NCBI RefSeq assembly: GCF_013408985.1
Contig: NZ_JACBZT010000001.1
Coordinates: 5,039,197-5,103,196, forward strand
Reading direction: 5' to 3'
Origin: Petropleomorpha daqingensis
GTDB lineage: Bacteria; Actinomycetota; Actinomycetes; Mycobacteriales; Geodermatophilaceae
Length of the DNA stretch: 64,000 nt
Shown: piece after piece, positions 1-8,553 of the stretch
Layout: the number at the start of each line of letters is the position of its first letter
Numbering within the stretch: position 1 is the first letter of the stretch
Translations under genes and position numbers: made by a program
The notes under the pieces: model-generated
What the model saw: the letters and a program-made list of their open reading frames with translations, nothing else
Told to the model about the DNA's origin: nothing
Databases searched by the model: none

Positions 1-737
1 TCGGGCGAGGCGTTCCAGCCGGTCGTGTGGACGGCGATGTTGATCGCCGCGACCACCCGGCGGGACCGGTCGCGCACCCCGACGGCGATCGCCCGCAGGC
101 CCGGGGTGAGCTCCTCGTCGTTGACCGCGACAGCGCCGCGCCGGATGCGGTCGAGCGCGGCCAGCAGGTGCTCGCGGGCGGTGATCGTGTTCGGCGCGCG
201 CCGGGCCAGGTCGATCCGGTCGAGCAGCGCCCGCAGCTGGGCCGGCGGCTCGGCGGCGAGCAGCACCTTGCCCAGCGCCGTGCAGTACGCCGGCAACCGC
301 GAACCGACCTGCAGGTTGAGGTCGAGCTGCCGGTCCTGCCCGGTCCGCCGGCGCTCGATGTAGACGATCTCCGGGCCGTCGAGGACGGCCATGCTCACGG
401 TGAACCCGGTCTCGTCGGCCAGCCGCTGCAACGGGCCCGCCGCGACCCTGGTGATCTCGATCGAGTTCAGGGCGGCGAAGCCGATCTCGACGGCCCGCGC
501 GCCGAGCCGGTACTTGCGGCTCTCCGGGTCCTGGTGCAGGTACCCGAGGACGGCGAGGGTGTTGACGTACCGGTGCGTGGTGCTCTTGTTGAGACCCACC
601 TCGCGGGCGATCTCGGCGATGCCCAGCGTCGAGTGCATCCCGGCGAACGCGTCGAGCACCGAGAGCCCCCGCTCCAGCGACTGCGAGAACCCGGAGCGCT
701 CCGCCGTCCGCACGGTGTTCGAATCGTTGGCCTCCAC
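1..737 (-). CDS. IclR-family transcriptional regulator, 3' end cut by window
   Basis: A GTG start at 737 gives at least 245 residues with no stop before the window edge. The N-terminal winged helix (about residues 18-80) reads LGIAEIAREVGLNKSTTHRY, and the effector domain contains SRLPAYCTALGKVLLA, typical of the PcaR/PobR/PcaU type of IclR regulator. In that family the C-terminal domain binds an aromatic acid or pathway intermediate and controls aromatic degradation genes. It diverges from the ABC importer and aldehyde dehydrogenase operon starting at 836, so it probably regulates that operon; this is inference from position. An inverted repeat covers its start (737-755). The effector is unknown. 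Confidence 0.88.
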   Translation of the reverse strand, partial: MEANDSNTVRTAERSGFSQSLERGLSVLDAFAGMHSTLGIAEIAREVGLNKSTTHRYVNTLAVLGYLHQDPESRKYRLGARAVEIGFAALNSIEITRVAAGPLQRLADETGFTVSMAVLDGPEIVYIERRRTGQDRQLDLNLQVGSRLPAYCTALGKVLLAAEPPAQLRALLDRIDLARRAPNTITAREHLLAALDRIRRGAVAVNDEELTPGLRAIAVGVRDRSRRVVAAINIAVHTTGWNASP

Positions 738-755
738 GTTCCGGATCGTAGAACG
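737..755. promoter_or_regulatory. Inverted repeat CGTTC-N9-GAACG, possible IclR operator
   Basis: Five-base arms separated by nine bases lie between the divergent IclR gene and the importer operon. They overlap the GTG start of the regulator and sit just upstream of a promoter-like TTGACG at 761. The placement suits an autoregulatory, divergent operator. The arms are short, so chance is possible. Confidence 0.35.
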
Positions 756-760
756 ACGTG

Positions 761-789
761 TTGACGGTCACACCCGGGATCCCTAGCTT
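761..789 (+). promoter_or_regulatory. Predicted sigma-70-type promoter of the importer operon
   Basis: TTGACG at 761-766 is followed after 17 bases by TAGCTT at 784-789, which fits the actinobacterial TAnnnT -10 pattern. Transcription would begin near 796, ahead of the binding-protein start at 836. It lies directly downstream of the inverted repeat at 737-755. Confidence 0.45.
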
Positions 790-835
790 GCCGACCACCG
801 GTCCAATGGCGGACCCACGGAGCAGCGAGGTCGAC

Positions 836-2167
836 ATGGACCAACCACGGGAAGGGCTGTTCGCCGGCCGGGGCATGAGCCGGCGTGATCTGTTCCGGAC
901 GGCGGGGGCGGTGGGCGCGGGGCTGGCGCTGTCCTCCCCCCTCCTGTCCGCCTGCGCCAACGGCAGCAGTGGCGGCGGCTCGGGCGGTTCGTCGCTGAAG
1001 GTCGGTTTCGTCAGCCCGCGGACGGGCGCCACCGCCGGGTTCGGCGAGCCCGACGGCTACGCCCTGAAGCAGGCCCGCGACGCGCTCAAGGGCGGCCTGA
1101 AGATCGGCGGCACCACCTACGACGTGACCATCGTCGACAAGGACAGCCAGTCCGACCCGCAGCGCTCGGCCCAGGTCGCCAACGACCTGATCAACTCCGA
1201 CGGCGTCGACCTCATGCTCACGACCTCGACGCCGGAGACGGTCAACCCGGTCTCCGACGCGTGCGAGGCCGCGGGCGTTCCGTGCATCTCCACCGTCGTC
1301 CCGTGGGAGGCCTGGTACTTCGGCCGCGGCGGCACGCCCGAGGACAAGAAGGCCTTCCGGTACACCTACCACTTCTGCTTCGGCGTCGAGCAGTTCGCCT
1401 CGGCCTACACGACGATGTGGCCGCAGGTGCCGACGAACAACAAGGTCGGCGTGATGTGGCCGAACGACTCCGACGGCAACGCGATCCGCCAGTCGCTCGG
1501 CCCGCTGCTGCAGCAGGCCGGGTACACGATCGTCGACCCGGGCGCCTACACCGACGGCACCAACGACTACTCGTCGCAGATCGCGCAGTTCAAGGCCGAG
1601 GACTGCCAGATCTTCAACACCTTCCCGATCCCGCCGGACTTCGCGACGTTCTGGCAGCAGGCGGCGCAGCAGGGCTACAAGCCGCTGATCGCGCAGATCG
1701 CCAAGACCGGCCTGTTCCCCTCGCAGGTCGAGGAGCTCGGTGACATCGGCGTCGGCCTGGCGTCCGGCGCGTACTGGACGCCGACGTTCCCCTACAAGTC
1801 CTCGCTCACCGGGACCAGCTCGAAGGACCTCGCCGACGGCTACCAGAAGGACTCCGGCAAGCAGTGGAACCAGCAGCTCGGCGCGACGATGGCACTGCTG
1901 GACGCCGGCGTCGCCGCGCTCAAGGCGGCCGACGACCCCACCGACAAGGAGGCCGTGTCCAAGGCGATCGGCACCCTCGAGGTCGAGACGCCGGTGGGGA
2001 ACCTGAAGTGGGGCTCGGGCCCGAACGGCAACGTCGTCGCCACCCCGATCATCGGCGGCCAGTGGGTCAAGGGCACCGACTTCCCGCTCGACTTCGTCCT
2101 CGTCGAGAACTCCTCCGACACGAACGTCCCGATCGCGGCCTCGCTCAAGCCGTACGGAAGCCTGTGA
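836..2167 (+). CDS. ABC transporter substrate-binding lipoprotein (branched-chain amino acid/amide type)
   Basis: 443 residues. It begins with a twin-arginine signal (SRRDLF at residues 15-20), a hydrophobic stretch and a lipobox LLSAC whose cysteine is residue 40, so it should be exported by Tat and lipid-anchored outside the membrane. The rest is a periplasmic-binding fold of the LivJ/urea-amide group (KVGFVSPRTGATAGFGEPDG near the start of the mature part). ATG 836 is chosen because a purine-rich GCGAGG precedes it; ATG 806 and ATG 875 are alternatives. It heads an operon with both ATPases, both permeases and an aldehyde dehydrogenase. The neighbouring pca genes and aromatic-type IclR suggest an aromatic or carboxylate ligand, but the ligand is not shown by sequence. 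Confidence 0.87.
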   Translation: MDQPREGLFAGRGMSRRDLFRTAGAVGAGLALSSPLLSACANGSSGGGSGGSSLKVGFVSPRTGATAGFGEPDGYALKQARDALKGGLKIGGTTYDVTIVDKDSQSDPQRSAQVANDLINSDGVDLMLTTSTPETVNPVSDACEAAGVPCISTVVPWEAWYFGRGGTPEDKKAFRYTYHFCFGVEQFASAYTTMWPQVPTNNKVGVMWPNDSDGNAIRQSLGPLLQQAGYTIVDPGAYTDGTNDYSSQIAQFKAEDCQIFNTFPIPPDFATFWQQAAQQGYKPLIAQIAKTGLFPSQVEELGDIGVGLASGAYWTPTFPYKSSLTGTSSKDLADGYQKDSGKQWNQQLGATMALLDAGVAALKAADDPTDKEAVSKAIGTLEVETPVGNLKWGSGPNGNVVATPIIGGQWVKGTDFPLDFVLVENSSDTNVPIAASLKPYGSL

Positions 2168-2904
2168 GCGAAGGCAGCGGGACGCCGGTGCTCGCGGGCA
2201 CCGGGCTGACCAAGCGGTACGGCGACCTCACGGTCCTCGACTCGGTCGACTTCGCCGTCGCCGAGGGCGAGGCCGTGGGCATCGTCGGCCCGAACGGCGC
2301 GGGCAAGACGACGCTGCTCTCCGTGCTGTCCGGGTCGACCCCGGCCACCGCCGGGCACACGACCCTGCTCGGCGCCGACGTCAGCCGCGCCCGGCCGGAG
2401 GTGCGCTGCCGGCGGGGCATCGGCCGGGCATTCCAGGTGCCGCGGCCGTTCGGCGGCATGACCGTGCTCGAGAACGTGCTCGTCGGCGCCACCTTCGGCG
2501 GCGGTCTGCGCGGGGGCCGCGGCGAGGAGCGGGCGATCGACGTCCTGGAGCTGTGCGGCCTGATCGGCGTGGCCAACCGGCGGGCCGAGGACCTCGGGCT
2601 GCTCTCCCGCAAGCGGCTGGAGCTGGCGCGGGCGCTGGCCACCGAGCCGCGGGTGCTGCTGCTCGACGAGATCGGCGGCGGGCTCACCGACGCCGAGGCG
2701 GCCGAGCTGGTCGACACGATCCTGGCGCTGCGCGAGCGGGGGGTGGCGATCGTCTGGATCGAGCACATCGTGCACGTGCTGCTGCGGGTGGTGGACCGGC
2801 TGATCTGCATGGCCGCGGGCAAGGTCATCGCCGACGGCGAGCCGCGGGCCGTGCTGGCCGACCCGGCCGTGATCGAGGCCTACCTGGGCCGGGCGGTGGC
2901 ATGA
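2164..2904 (+). CDS. ABC transporter ATP-binding protein, LivG type
   Basis: 246 residues. The GTG start overlaps the stop of the binding-protein gene (GTGA). Walker A is GPNGAGKTT at residues 42-50 and Walker B ends in LLLDEIGGG. The usual LSGGQ signature is replaced by LGLLSRKRLELARALA, a variant I recall in part of the LivG family. It should energise import together with the next three genes, on the inner face of the membrane. It overlaps the LivF start by ATGA, which implies coupled translation. Confidence 0.88.
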   Translation: MSEGSGTPVLAGTGLTKRYGDLTVLDSVDFAVAEGEAVGIVGPNGAGKTTLLSVLSGSTPATAGHTTLLGADVSRARPEVRCRRGIGRAFQVPRPFGGMTVLENVLVGATFGGGLRGGRGEERAIDVLELCGLIGVANRRAEDLGLLSRKRLELARALATEPRVLLLDEIGGGLTDAEAAELVDTILALRERGVAIVWIEHIVHVLLRVVDRLICMAAGKVIADGEPRAVLADPAVIEAYLGRAVA

Positions 2905-3611
2905 GCCTGCTCGAGGTGCGGGACCTCACCGCCGGGCACGGGCTGCTCACCGCCGTCCGGGAGATGAGCTTCGAGGTGCGGGAGGGCGAGACCGTCGCCC
3001 TCGTCGGCGCCAACGGCGCCGGGAAGACGACGCTGCTGCGCACGCTCGCCGGCGCGCACCACGCCACCAGCGGGTCGGTCGTGTTCGACGGGGCCGACGT
3101 CACGCACCTGCCGGCCTACAAGCGGGTCCGCCGCGGCGTCGCGCTGGTCCCCGAGGGGCGGCGGCTGTTCGGCGACATGACCGTGGAGGAGAACCTGCTG
3201 GTCGCCGGCCGCCGCGCGCGGCCCGGCCCGTGGACCCTGCAGCGCGTGCTCGAGGCGTTCCCCATGCTCGAGCCGCTGCGCGGCCGGCGCGGGGCGAGCC
3301 TGTCCGGCGGCGAGCAGCAGGCCACCTCGATCGGCCGGGCGCTGATGACCAACCCGCGGCTGCTGCTGGTCGACGAGGTCTCCCTGGGCCTGTCCCCCGT
3401 CGCCGTCGACGCCGTCTACGCCTCGCTCGCCCATCTGACCGACGACGACGGCGCCACGCTGGTTCTGGTGGAGCAGGATCTGGGCCGGGCGCTGACGGTC
3501 GCCGACCGGGTGATCTGCGTCCTGGAGGGCCGGATCGTGCTCGAGGCGCCCAGCGACCGGATCACCCGCGACGAGGTCACCGCCGCCTACTTCGGGGTGG
3601 ACCGTGTCTGA
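2901..3611 (+). CDS. ABC transporter ATP-binding protein, LivF type
   Basis: 236 residues. Walker A is GANGAGKTT at residues 36-44, the signature is LSGGEQQ, and Walker B reads LLLVDEVSLGLSP. These are standard LivF features. Its ATG overlaps the LivG stop. It is the second ATPase of the importer, pairing with LivG and the two permeases that follow. Confidence 0.89.
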   Translation: MSLLEVRDLTAGHGLLTAVREMSFEVREGETVALVGANGAGKTTLLRTLAGAHHATSGSVVFDGADVTHLPAYKRVRRGVALVPEGRRLFGDMTVEENLLVAGRRARPGPWTLQRVLEAFPMLEPLRGRRGASLSGGEQQATSIGRALMTNPRLLLVDEVSLGLSPVAVDAVYASLAHLTDDDGATLVLVEQDLGRALTVADRVICVLEGRIVLEAPSDRITRDEVTAAYFGVDRV

Positions 3612-3623
3612 GGGGGCCCGCCG

Positions 3624-4502
3624 GTGACCTGGGTGAACGCGGTCCTGCAGGGGGTCTTCCTCGGCGGCCTCTACGCGCTGTTCGCCTGCGGGCTGTCGCT
3701 GCTGTTCGGCGTCATGCGGATCATCAACCTCGCGCACGGCGACATCGCCGTCCTCGGCGCCTTCCTCATCTGGCAGATCAGCACCTCGTTCGGCATCAGC
3801 CCGTTCCTCGCGCTGATCCCGACGCTGGTGGTCATGCTGGTGCTGGGTTACGTGCTGCAGAAGACGATGCTCACCCGCGCCCTGCGCGGCGGCCCGCTGA
3901 TCCCGCTGCTGGCCACGTTCGGCCTGTCCATCGTGATCCAGAACGGGCTGCTGCAGGTGTTCTCCGCCGACGTCCGCTCGCTCGGCGGGCAGGCCGGCCC
4001 GATCGCGCACGCCAGCTGGACGATCACCGACCAGCTGTCGGTCCCGGTGCTCGGGGTGGTCGTGCTCGCCACCGCGGTCGCCGTCCTCGGCGGGCTGCAG
4101 CTGGTGCTGCGCCGCACCGGCGTCGGCCGCGAGATGCGAGCCACCGCCCAGGACGCCGACACGGCGGGCCTGGTCGGCGTGCCGTCGTCGTCGGTGTACG
4201 CCCGTGCCACGGCGATCGCGGTGGCGACGGCGACCCTCGCGGGGATGTTCCTGGCGCTGCGGTCCACCTTCTCCGCGGCCAGCGGCCCCACCCAGCTGAT
4301 CTTCGCCTTCGAGGCGGTCGTGATCGGCGGCCTCGGGTCGCTCTGGGGCACCCTCGGCGGCGGCATCGTGCTCGGTGTCGCGCAGACGGTGGGCGCGCAG
4401 TTCGACCCGCAGTGGTCGATCCTGGCCGGGCACCTGGTGTTCCTGCTCATCCTCGCCACCCCCCGCGGCCGGTCCCTCGACCTGGGCGGGGTGCGCGCAT
4501 GA
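3624..4502 (+). CDS. ABC transporter permease, LivH type
   Basis: 292 residues with a GTG start 12 bases after LivF. It is highly hydrophobic with about eight membrane spans. The LivH hallmark LLFGVMRIINLAHGD lies near residue 30 and the cytoplasmic coupling region (GVGREMRATAQDADTAGLVG) near the middle. The 3' end overlaps the LivM start by ATGA. It forms half of the membrane channel of the importer. Confidence 0.88.
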   Translation: MTWVNAVLQGVFLGGLYALFACGLSLLFGVMRIINLAHGDIAVLGAFLIWQISTSFGISPFLALIPTLVVMLVLGYVLQKTMLTRALRGGPLIPLLATFGLSIVIQNGLLQVFSADVRSLGGQAGPIAHASWTITDQLSVPVLGVVVLATAVAVLGGLQLVLRRTGVGREMRATAQDADTAGLVGVPSSSVYARATAIAVATATLAGMFLALRSTFSAASGPTQLIFAFEAVVIGGLGSLWGTLGGGIVLGVAQTVGAQFDPQWSILAGHLVFLLILATPRGRSLDLGGVRA

Positions 4503-5527
4503 GCACCACCGAGCGGGCGCAGCGGCCGGCGACCGGCACCGGCTACCGGGTCAGCCGCTCCAGCCTCACCTCGTGGCTGGGCTCGCTGGGCTTCCTCGCC
4601 GTCCTGGTCGTGCTGGCGTTCGTCCCGATCGCGTTCATCCCCGTCGTCATCCAGCAGACGACGTCGTTCCTGATCCTGGTGATCCTCGCGTCGATGTGGA
4701 ACGCGCTGGCCGGCTACGGCGGGCTGGTCAGCGTCGGCCAGCAGGCCTACATCGGGTTCGGCGCCTACGCGGTCATCTTCCTGACCCAGCGGGACGTCGA
4801 GCCGTACCTGTCCATCGTGATCGCGGCGCTGGCCTCGGGTGTCCTCGCGCTGGTGGTCTCGCCGCTGCTGCTGCGGCTGCGCGGCGGGGTCTTCGCGATC
4901 GCCACCTGGGTGGTCGCCGAGACGATCGGGCTGATCATCCTCATGCAGGCCAGCCTCGGCGGCGGCACCGGCGTCTCGCTGCGGGCGCTCAACGTCTACC
5001 CGGTCGCCGACCGGCGGGCCTACACGTACTGGATCACCCTGGCCTTCACCGTCGTGCTGCTCGGCGCGGTCCTGCTGCTGCTGCGCCGCCGCACCGGCGC
5101 CGCGCTGCAGGCCATCCGGGACGACGAGGGCGCCGCGGCCTCGGTCGGCGTGCGCACCCGGCCGCTCAAGCTGATCCTCTTCGTGCTCGCCGGCGTGGGC
5201 TGCGGCGCGGCCGGGGCGCTGACCCTGGCCAACACCCTGTTCATCCAGCCGCAGTCGATCTTCGGCGTCCAGTACACCGCCTTCATGATCTTCATGGTGC
5301 TGGTCGGCGGGCTCGGCAGCTTCGAGGGACCGATCCTCGGCGCGCTGGTCTTCTTCGTCGCCCAGAACGAGTTCGCCGACCTCGGCGCCTGGTACCTGAT
5401 CGGCCTGGGCCTGGTGGCGATCGGCTTCGCGCTCTTCCTGCCGCGCGGGCTGTGGAGCCTGATCGGCGACCGGCTGCCGGGACCGCTGCTGCCGATCGGA
5501 TACCGGTTGAGGTCCAATAAGTCGTGA
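4499..5527 (+). CDS. ABC transporter permease, LivM type
   Basis: 342 residues. A hydrophilic N-terminus of about 30 residues precedes the membrane spans. LivM motifs include YGGLVSVGQQAYIGFGAYA and the coupling region GAALQAIRDDEGAAASVGV. ATG 4499 overlaps the LivH stop. The stop overlaps the GTG start of the aldehyde dehydrogenase, so transport and that enzyme are translationally linked. Confidence 0.88.
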   Translation: MSTTERAQRPATGTGYRVSRSSLTSWLGSLGFLAVLVVLAFVPIAFIPVVIQQTTSFLILVILASMWNALAGYGGLVSVGQQAYIGFGAYAVIFLTQRDVEPYLSIVIAALASGVLALVVSPLLLRLRGGVFAIATWVVAETIGLIILMQASLGGGTGVSLRALNVYPVADRRAYTYWITLAFTVVLLGAVLLLLRRRTGAALQAIRDDEGAAASVGVRTRPLKLILFVLAGVGCGAAGALTLANTLFIQPQSIFGVQYTAFMIFMVLVGGLGSFEGPILGALVFFVAQNEFADLGAWYLIGLGLVAIGFALFLPRGLWSLIGDRLPGPLLPIGYRLRSNKS

Positions 5528-6990
5528 CCGAGGCACCCGGGCTGCGCATGTTCGTCGACGGCAAGTGGGTCGACGCGCTCAACGGGCGCACGTTCCCCGA
5601 CTTCAACCCGTGGGACGACGGCGTGGTCGTGACCGTGGCGGCCGGGGACGCCGACGACGCCGTCGAGGCGGTCGACGCGGCGGCCCGGGCCTTCCCCGCC
5701 TGGTCGGAGTCCACCCCCGCGCAGCGGCAGCGGGTGTTCCTCACCGCGGCCGACCTGATGCAGCGCCGGGCCGGGGAGATCCGCGACCTGCTCGCGGTCG
5801 AGACCGGCTGCGGCGCCTCGTTCGCCGGCGTGCAGGTCGAGTTCGCCGCGACCCTGTTCCGGCAGGCGGCGGCCCTGGCCTACGCGCCGGTCGGCGACGC
5901 GCTGGCCTCCGACCTGCCGGGCACGCACGCGCTGGCCCGCCGGCGCCCGGTCGGCGTCGTCGGCTCGATCACGCCGTGGAACGCCGCGGTCAGCCTGTCC
6001 GCGCGGGCGCTCGCGGTCCCGATCGCCGTCGGCAACTGCGTGGTGCTCAAGCCCTCGGAGGAGTCGCCGTGGTCCGGCGGTCTGCTCTTCGCCGAGATCC
6101 TGGCCGAGGCCGGTCTGCCGCCCGGCGTCCTCAACGTCGTCCCCCACGCGCCCGGTGAGGCCGGCGGCATCGCCGACGTGCTGGTCGGCGACCCGCGGGT
6201 GCGCCGGCTGAACTTCACCGGGTCGACGGTGACCGGCCGCCGGCTGGCCGAGAACGCCGGCCGGCACCTCAAGCCGCTGCTGCTTCAGCTGTCGGGGTTC
6301 AACCCGCTGCTGGTGCTGGCCGACGCCGACGTACCCGCGGCCGCCCGCTCGGCGGCGTACGGCTCGTTCGTGCACCAGGGCCAGGTGTGCATGTGCTCGC
6401 GGCGGATCTTCGTCGAGGAGCAGGTGGCCGACGCGTTCACCGAGGAGTTCGTCGCACGGGCCGAACGGCTGCCGGTCGGCGACCCGCGCGAGCCGGGCGT
6501 GGAGATCGGCCCGCTGATCAACGAGTGGGCGCTGCGGCTGATCGAGCGGCGGGTGCAGGAGGCCGTCGACCGCGGGGCCACCGTGCTCGCCGGCGGGCGC
6601 GCGCAGGGCCCGTGCTACCCCGCGACCGTGCTCACCGACGTCCCGGCCGACTGCGAGCTGGCGCTGGAGGAGACCTTCGGCCCGGTCGCGATCGTCGAGC
6701 GGGTGCCCGACGCCGACGCCGCGGTGGAGCGGGCCAACGACTCGCCCTGGGCGCTGTCGACCGGCGTCATCACCGGCGACGAGGGACGCGGCCTGCGGCT
6801 GGCCCGGCGGCTGACGGCCGGGATGGTGCACGTCAACGACTCCCCCGTGAACGACCAGCCGCACATGCCCTTCGGCGGCTCGCTCGACTCCGGCTGGGGC
6901 CGGTTCGGCACCGGTCCGGGCCGGGACGACTTCACCGAGGTGCAGCTGGTCACGAGCCGGGCGACGCCTCGGGACCCGTTCGCTCGCTGA
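5524..6990 (+). CDS. NAD(P)-dependent aldehyde dehydrogenase with altered general-base motif
   Basis: 488 residues, a normal length for the family, with GTG start overlapping LivM. The Rossmann-side motif GSITPWN, the cofactor-binding KPSEESPW and FTGSTVTGRR, and the nucleophile context HQGQVC (Cys289) are present. The conserved glutamate motif, normally LELGGK, here reads LQLSGF, so the general-base Glu is Gln255. The relatives I recognise are benzaldehyde/vanillin-type dehydrogenases. Its place at the end of an importer operon beside pca and pob genes would suit oxidation of an imported aromatic aldehyde, but the Gln makes the activity uncertain. The 3' end overlaps the convergent MFS gene by 41 bases. 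Confidence 0.82.
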   Translation: MTEAPGLRMFVDGKWVDALNGRTFPDFNPWDDGVVVTVAAGDADDAVEAVDAAARAFPAWSESTPAQRQRVFLTAADLMQRRAGEIRDLLAVETGCGASFAGVQVEFAATLFRQAAALAYAPVGDALASDLPGTHALARRRPVGVVGSITPWNAAVSLSARALAVPIAVGNCVVLKPSEESPWSGGLLFAEILAEAGLPPGVLNVVPHAPGEAGGIADVLVGDPRVRRLNFTGSTVTGRRLAENAGRHLKPLLLQLSGFNPLLVLADADVPAAARSAAYGSFVHQGQVCMCSRRIFVEEQVADAFTEEFVARAERLPVGDPREPGVEIGPLINEWALRLIERRVQEAVDRGATVLAGGRAQGPCYPATVLTDVPADCELALEETFGPVAIVERVPDADAAVERANDSPWALSTGVITGDEGRGLRLARRLTAGMVHVNDSPVNDQPHMPFGGSLDSGWGRFGTGPGRDDFTEVQLVTSRATPRDPFAR

Positions 6991-8170
6991 GCGGGGCCAG
7001 CGTTCCCGGCCGGCCGGCCCGGAACAGCACGGCTGCCTGGACGACGACCAGGACGACGAGGAACCCCAGCGGCAGCGTCCACGACCCGCCGACCGCGTAG
7101 AGCGCACCGACGGCCAGCGGGGCGAGCGCGCCGCCGCCGTACCCGACCAGCTGGCCCATGCCAGACAGCTGGCGGGCCTGCTCCTCGTCGGCCGAGCGCA
7201 GGACGACGAGCGTGAAGGCCAGCGCCAGCCCGGCTCCCTGAGCGATCCCGCCGACCACCGCCCACACCGGCCACGCCGCGGGCGCGACGAGCAGACCGAC
7301 GACCAGCACGGCCCAGCCGGCGGCGACGACCAGGCCGAGGCCCCGCTGGCTCGTGCTGCGGCGCACCACGAGCGGGACGATCAGCGTGCCCGGGATGCCC
7401 AGGCTCTGGAACAGCGAGCCCGCGCTCGCCCCGGCCGCGGCGCCGCCGCGACCGAGCTCGTCGACCAGGAGGCTCGGCAGCCAGGCGGTGACCGCGTAGT
7501 ACAGCCCCGTCTGCAGCATCAGCGCGGTGCTCACCGCCCAGGCCAGGCCGCTGCGCCACACCCGCGGCCCGCCGCTCGGTCCGGCCGCCCGCGCGCCGGG
7601 CACCCCGCGGTCACCGCGGGTGGCCAGCGCCCAGACGACGACGGCGACGACGGCGAGCACGGCCCAGCAGCCCAGGGCGGCGCGCCACCCCCACACGGCC
7701 GCCAGCGGCGCGGTCAGCGCGGCGGTGGCCGCGGCGCCCACGGTGAACGTGGCCGTGTACAGGCCGGTCACGGTGCCGGCGCGCGGACCGAAGTCGCGCT
7801 TGACCACCGCCGGCAGCAGCACGTTGCCCACCGCCATCGCGGCGCCGAGCAGCACCGTCCCGGCGAGCAGGACGGGCGCGCCGTCGAGCACCCGCAGCGC
7901 GGTGGCGGCGCCGAGCAGGACCAGGCCGAGCAGGATCGCCCGTTCGGCGCCCACCCGGCGGCCGAACCAGGCGGCGACCGGGGCGAAGCCGGCGAAGCAG
8001 AGCACGGGCAGCGTGGTGAGCAGGCCGGCCACCGTCGCGGACAGGTGGAGGTCGGCCCGGATCTCGGGCAGGACGGGCGAGACGGCGGCGATGGACAGGC
8101 GCAGGTTCAGGCCGGCGAGCAGCACGCCCGCCAGCAGCATCCCCGTGGCCCGCGGAGGGGCCGGGTTCAT
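6950..8170 (-). CDS. MFS transporter, CynX/NimT-like
   Basis: 406 residues, about 12 membrane spans. The first helix reads LAGVLLAGLNLRLSIAAVSP, a pattern typical of the CynX/NimT group of the major facilitator superfamily. ATG 8170 overlaps the pcaC stop (ATGA), making it the last gene of the pca operon. A role in uptake of an aromatic acid is likely from this position, although the subgroup is named for cyanate and nitroimidazole transporters and the substrate cannot be read from sequence. Its last 41 bases run inside the end of the aldehyde dehydrogenase on the other strand. Confidence 0.82.
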   Translation of the reverse strand: MNPAPPRATGMLLAGVLLAGLNLRLSIAAVSPVLPEIRADLHLSATVAGLLTTLPVLCFAGFAPVAAWFGRRVGAERAILLGLVLLGAATALRVLDGAPVLLAGTVLLGAAMAVGNVLLPAVVKRDFGPRAGTVTGLYTATFTVGAAATAALTAPLAAVWGWRAALGCWAVLAVVAVVVWALATRGDRGVPGARAAGPSGGPRVWRSGLAWAVSTALMLQTGLYYAVTAWLPSLLVDELGRGGAAAGASAGSLFQSLGIPGTLIVPLVVRRSTSQRGLGLVVAAGWAVLVVGLLVAPAAWPVWAVVGGIAQGAGLALAFTLVVLRSADEEQARQLSGMGQLVGYGGGALAPLAVGALYAVGGSWTLPLGFLVVLVVVQAAVLFRAGRPGTLAPLSERTGPEASPGS

Positions 8171-8553
8171 CCGGCGCGCAGCTCCTCGAGGATGGGCCCC
8201 GCGACCTTGAAGGCGTGGTTGGCGGCCGGCACCCCGGCGTAGACCGCCGCGTGCTGGATGACCTCGGCGATCTCCTCGTCGGACAGGCCGTTGTTCTTGG
8301 CCGCGCGCACGTGCAGCGCGAACTCGTCCCAGTGCCGCAGGGCGATGGTGATCGACAGGGTGGCGATGCTGCGCTCGCGCCGGGCCAGCCCGGGGCGCTG
8401 CCAGATGTCGCCCCAGGCCGTGCGGGTGATGAAGTCCTGGAAGTCGGCCGTGAACGGCGTGGTGTTCGCGACCGCGCGGTCGACCCACGCGTCGCCCAGC
8501 ACCTCGCGGCGGGTGCGCATGCCGGCGTCGTGCCGGTCGTCATCGGTGGTCAT
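8167..8553 (-). CDS. pcaC: 4-carboxymuconolactone decarboxylase
   Basis: 128 residues, the expected size for stand-alone PcaC. It is an alpha-helical AhpD/CMD fold, with TRREVLGDAWVDRAVANTTP near the N-terminus and the conserved AAVYAGVPAANHAF near the C-terminus. It decarboxylates 4-carboxymuconolactone to 3-oxoadipate enol-lactone in the protocatechuate branch. Many actinobacteria fuse this domain to PcaD (PcaL); here the two are separate but overlap by ATGA. The MFS gene follows with another overlap. Confidence 0.92.
   Translation of the reverse strand: MTTDDDRHDAGMRTRREVLGDAWVDRAVANTTPFTADFQDFITRTAWGDIWQRPGLARRERSIATLSITIALRHWDEFALHVRAAKNNGLSDEEIAEVIQHAAVYAGVPAANHAFKVAGPILEELRAG

Noticed and set aside
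761-776. TTGACGGTCACACC as another regulon operator
   Set aside because: It does not have the TGAC-N6-GTCA spacing; the resemblance comes from a -35 box followed by GTCACA.
467-1372. Long open frames opposite the first genes, and similar long frames throughout (for example 2880-4433, 12073-14502, 23541-26660, 36116-40066)
   Set aside because: High-GC DNA gives long stop-free antisense frames. Their translations are Arg/Gly/Ala/His-rich with no motifs, while the opposite strand encodes recognisable enzymes.
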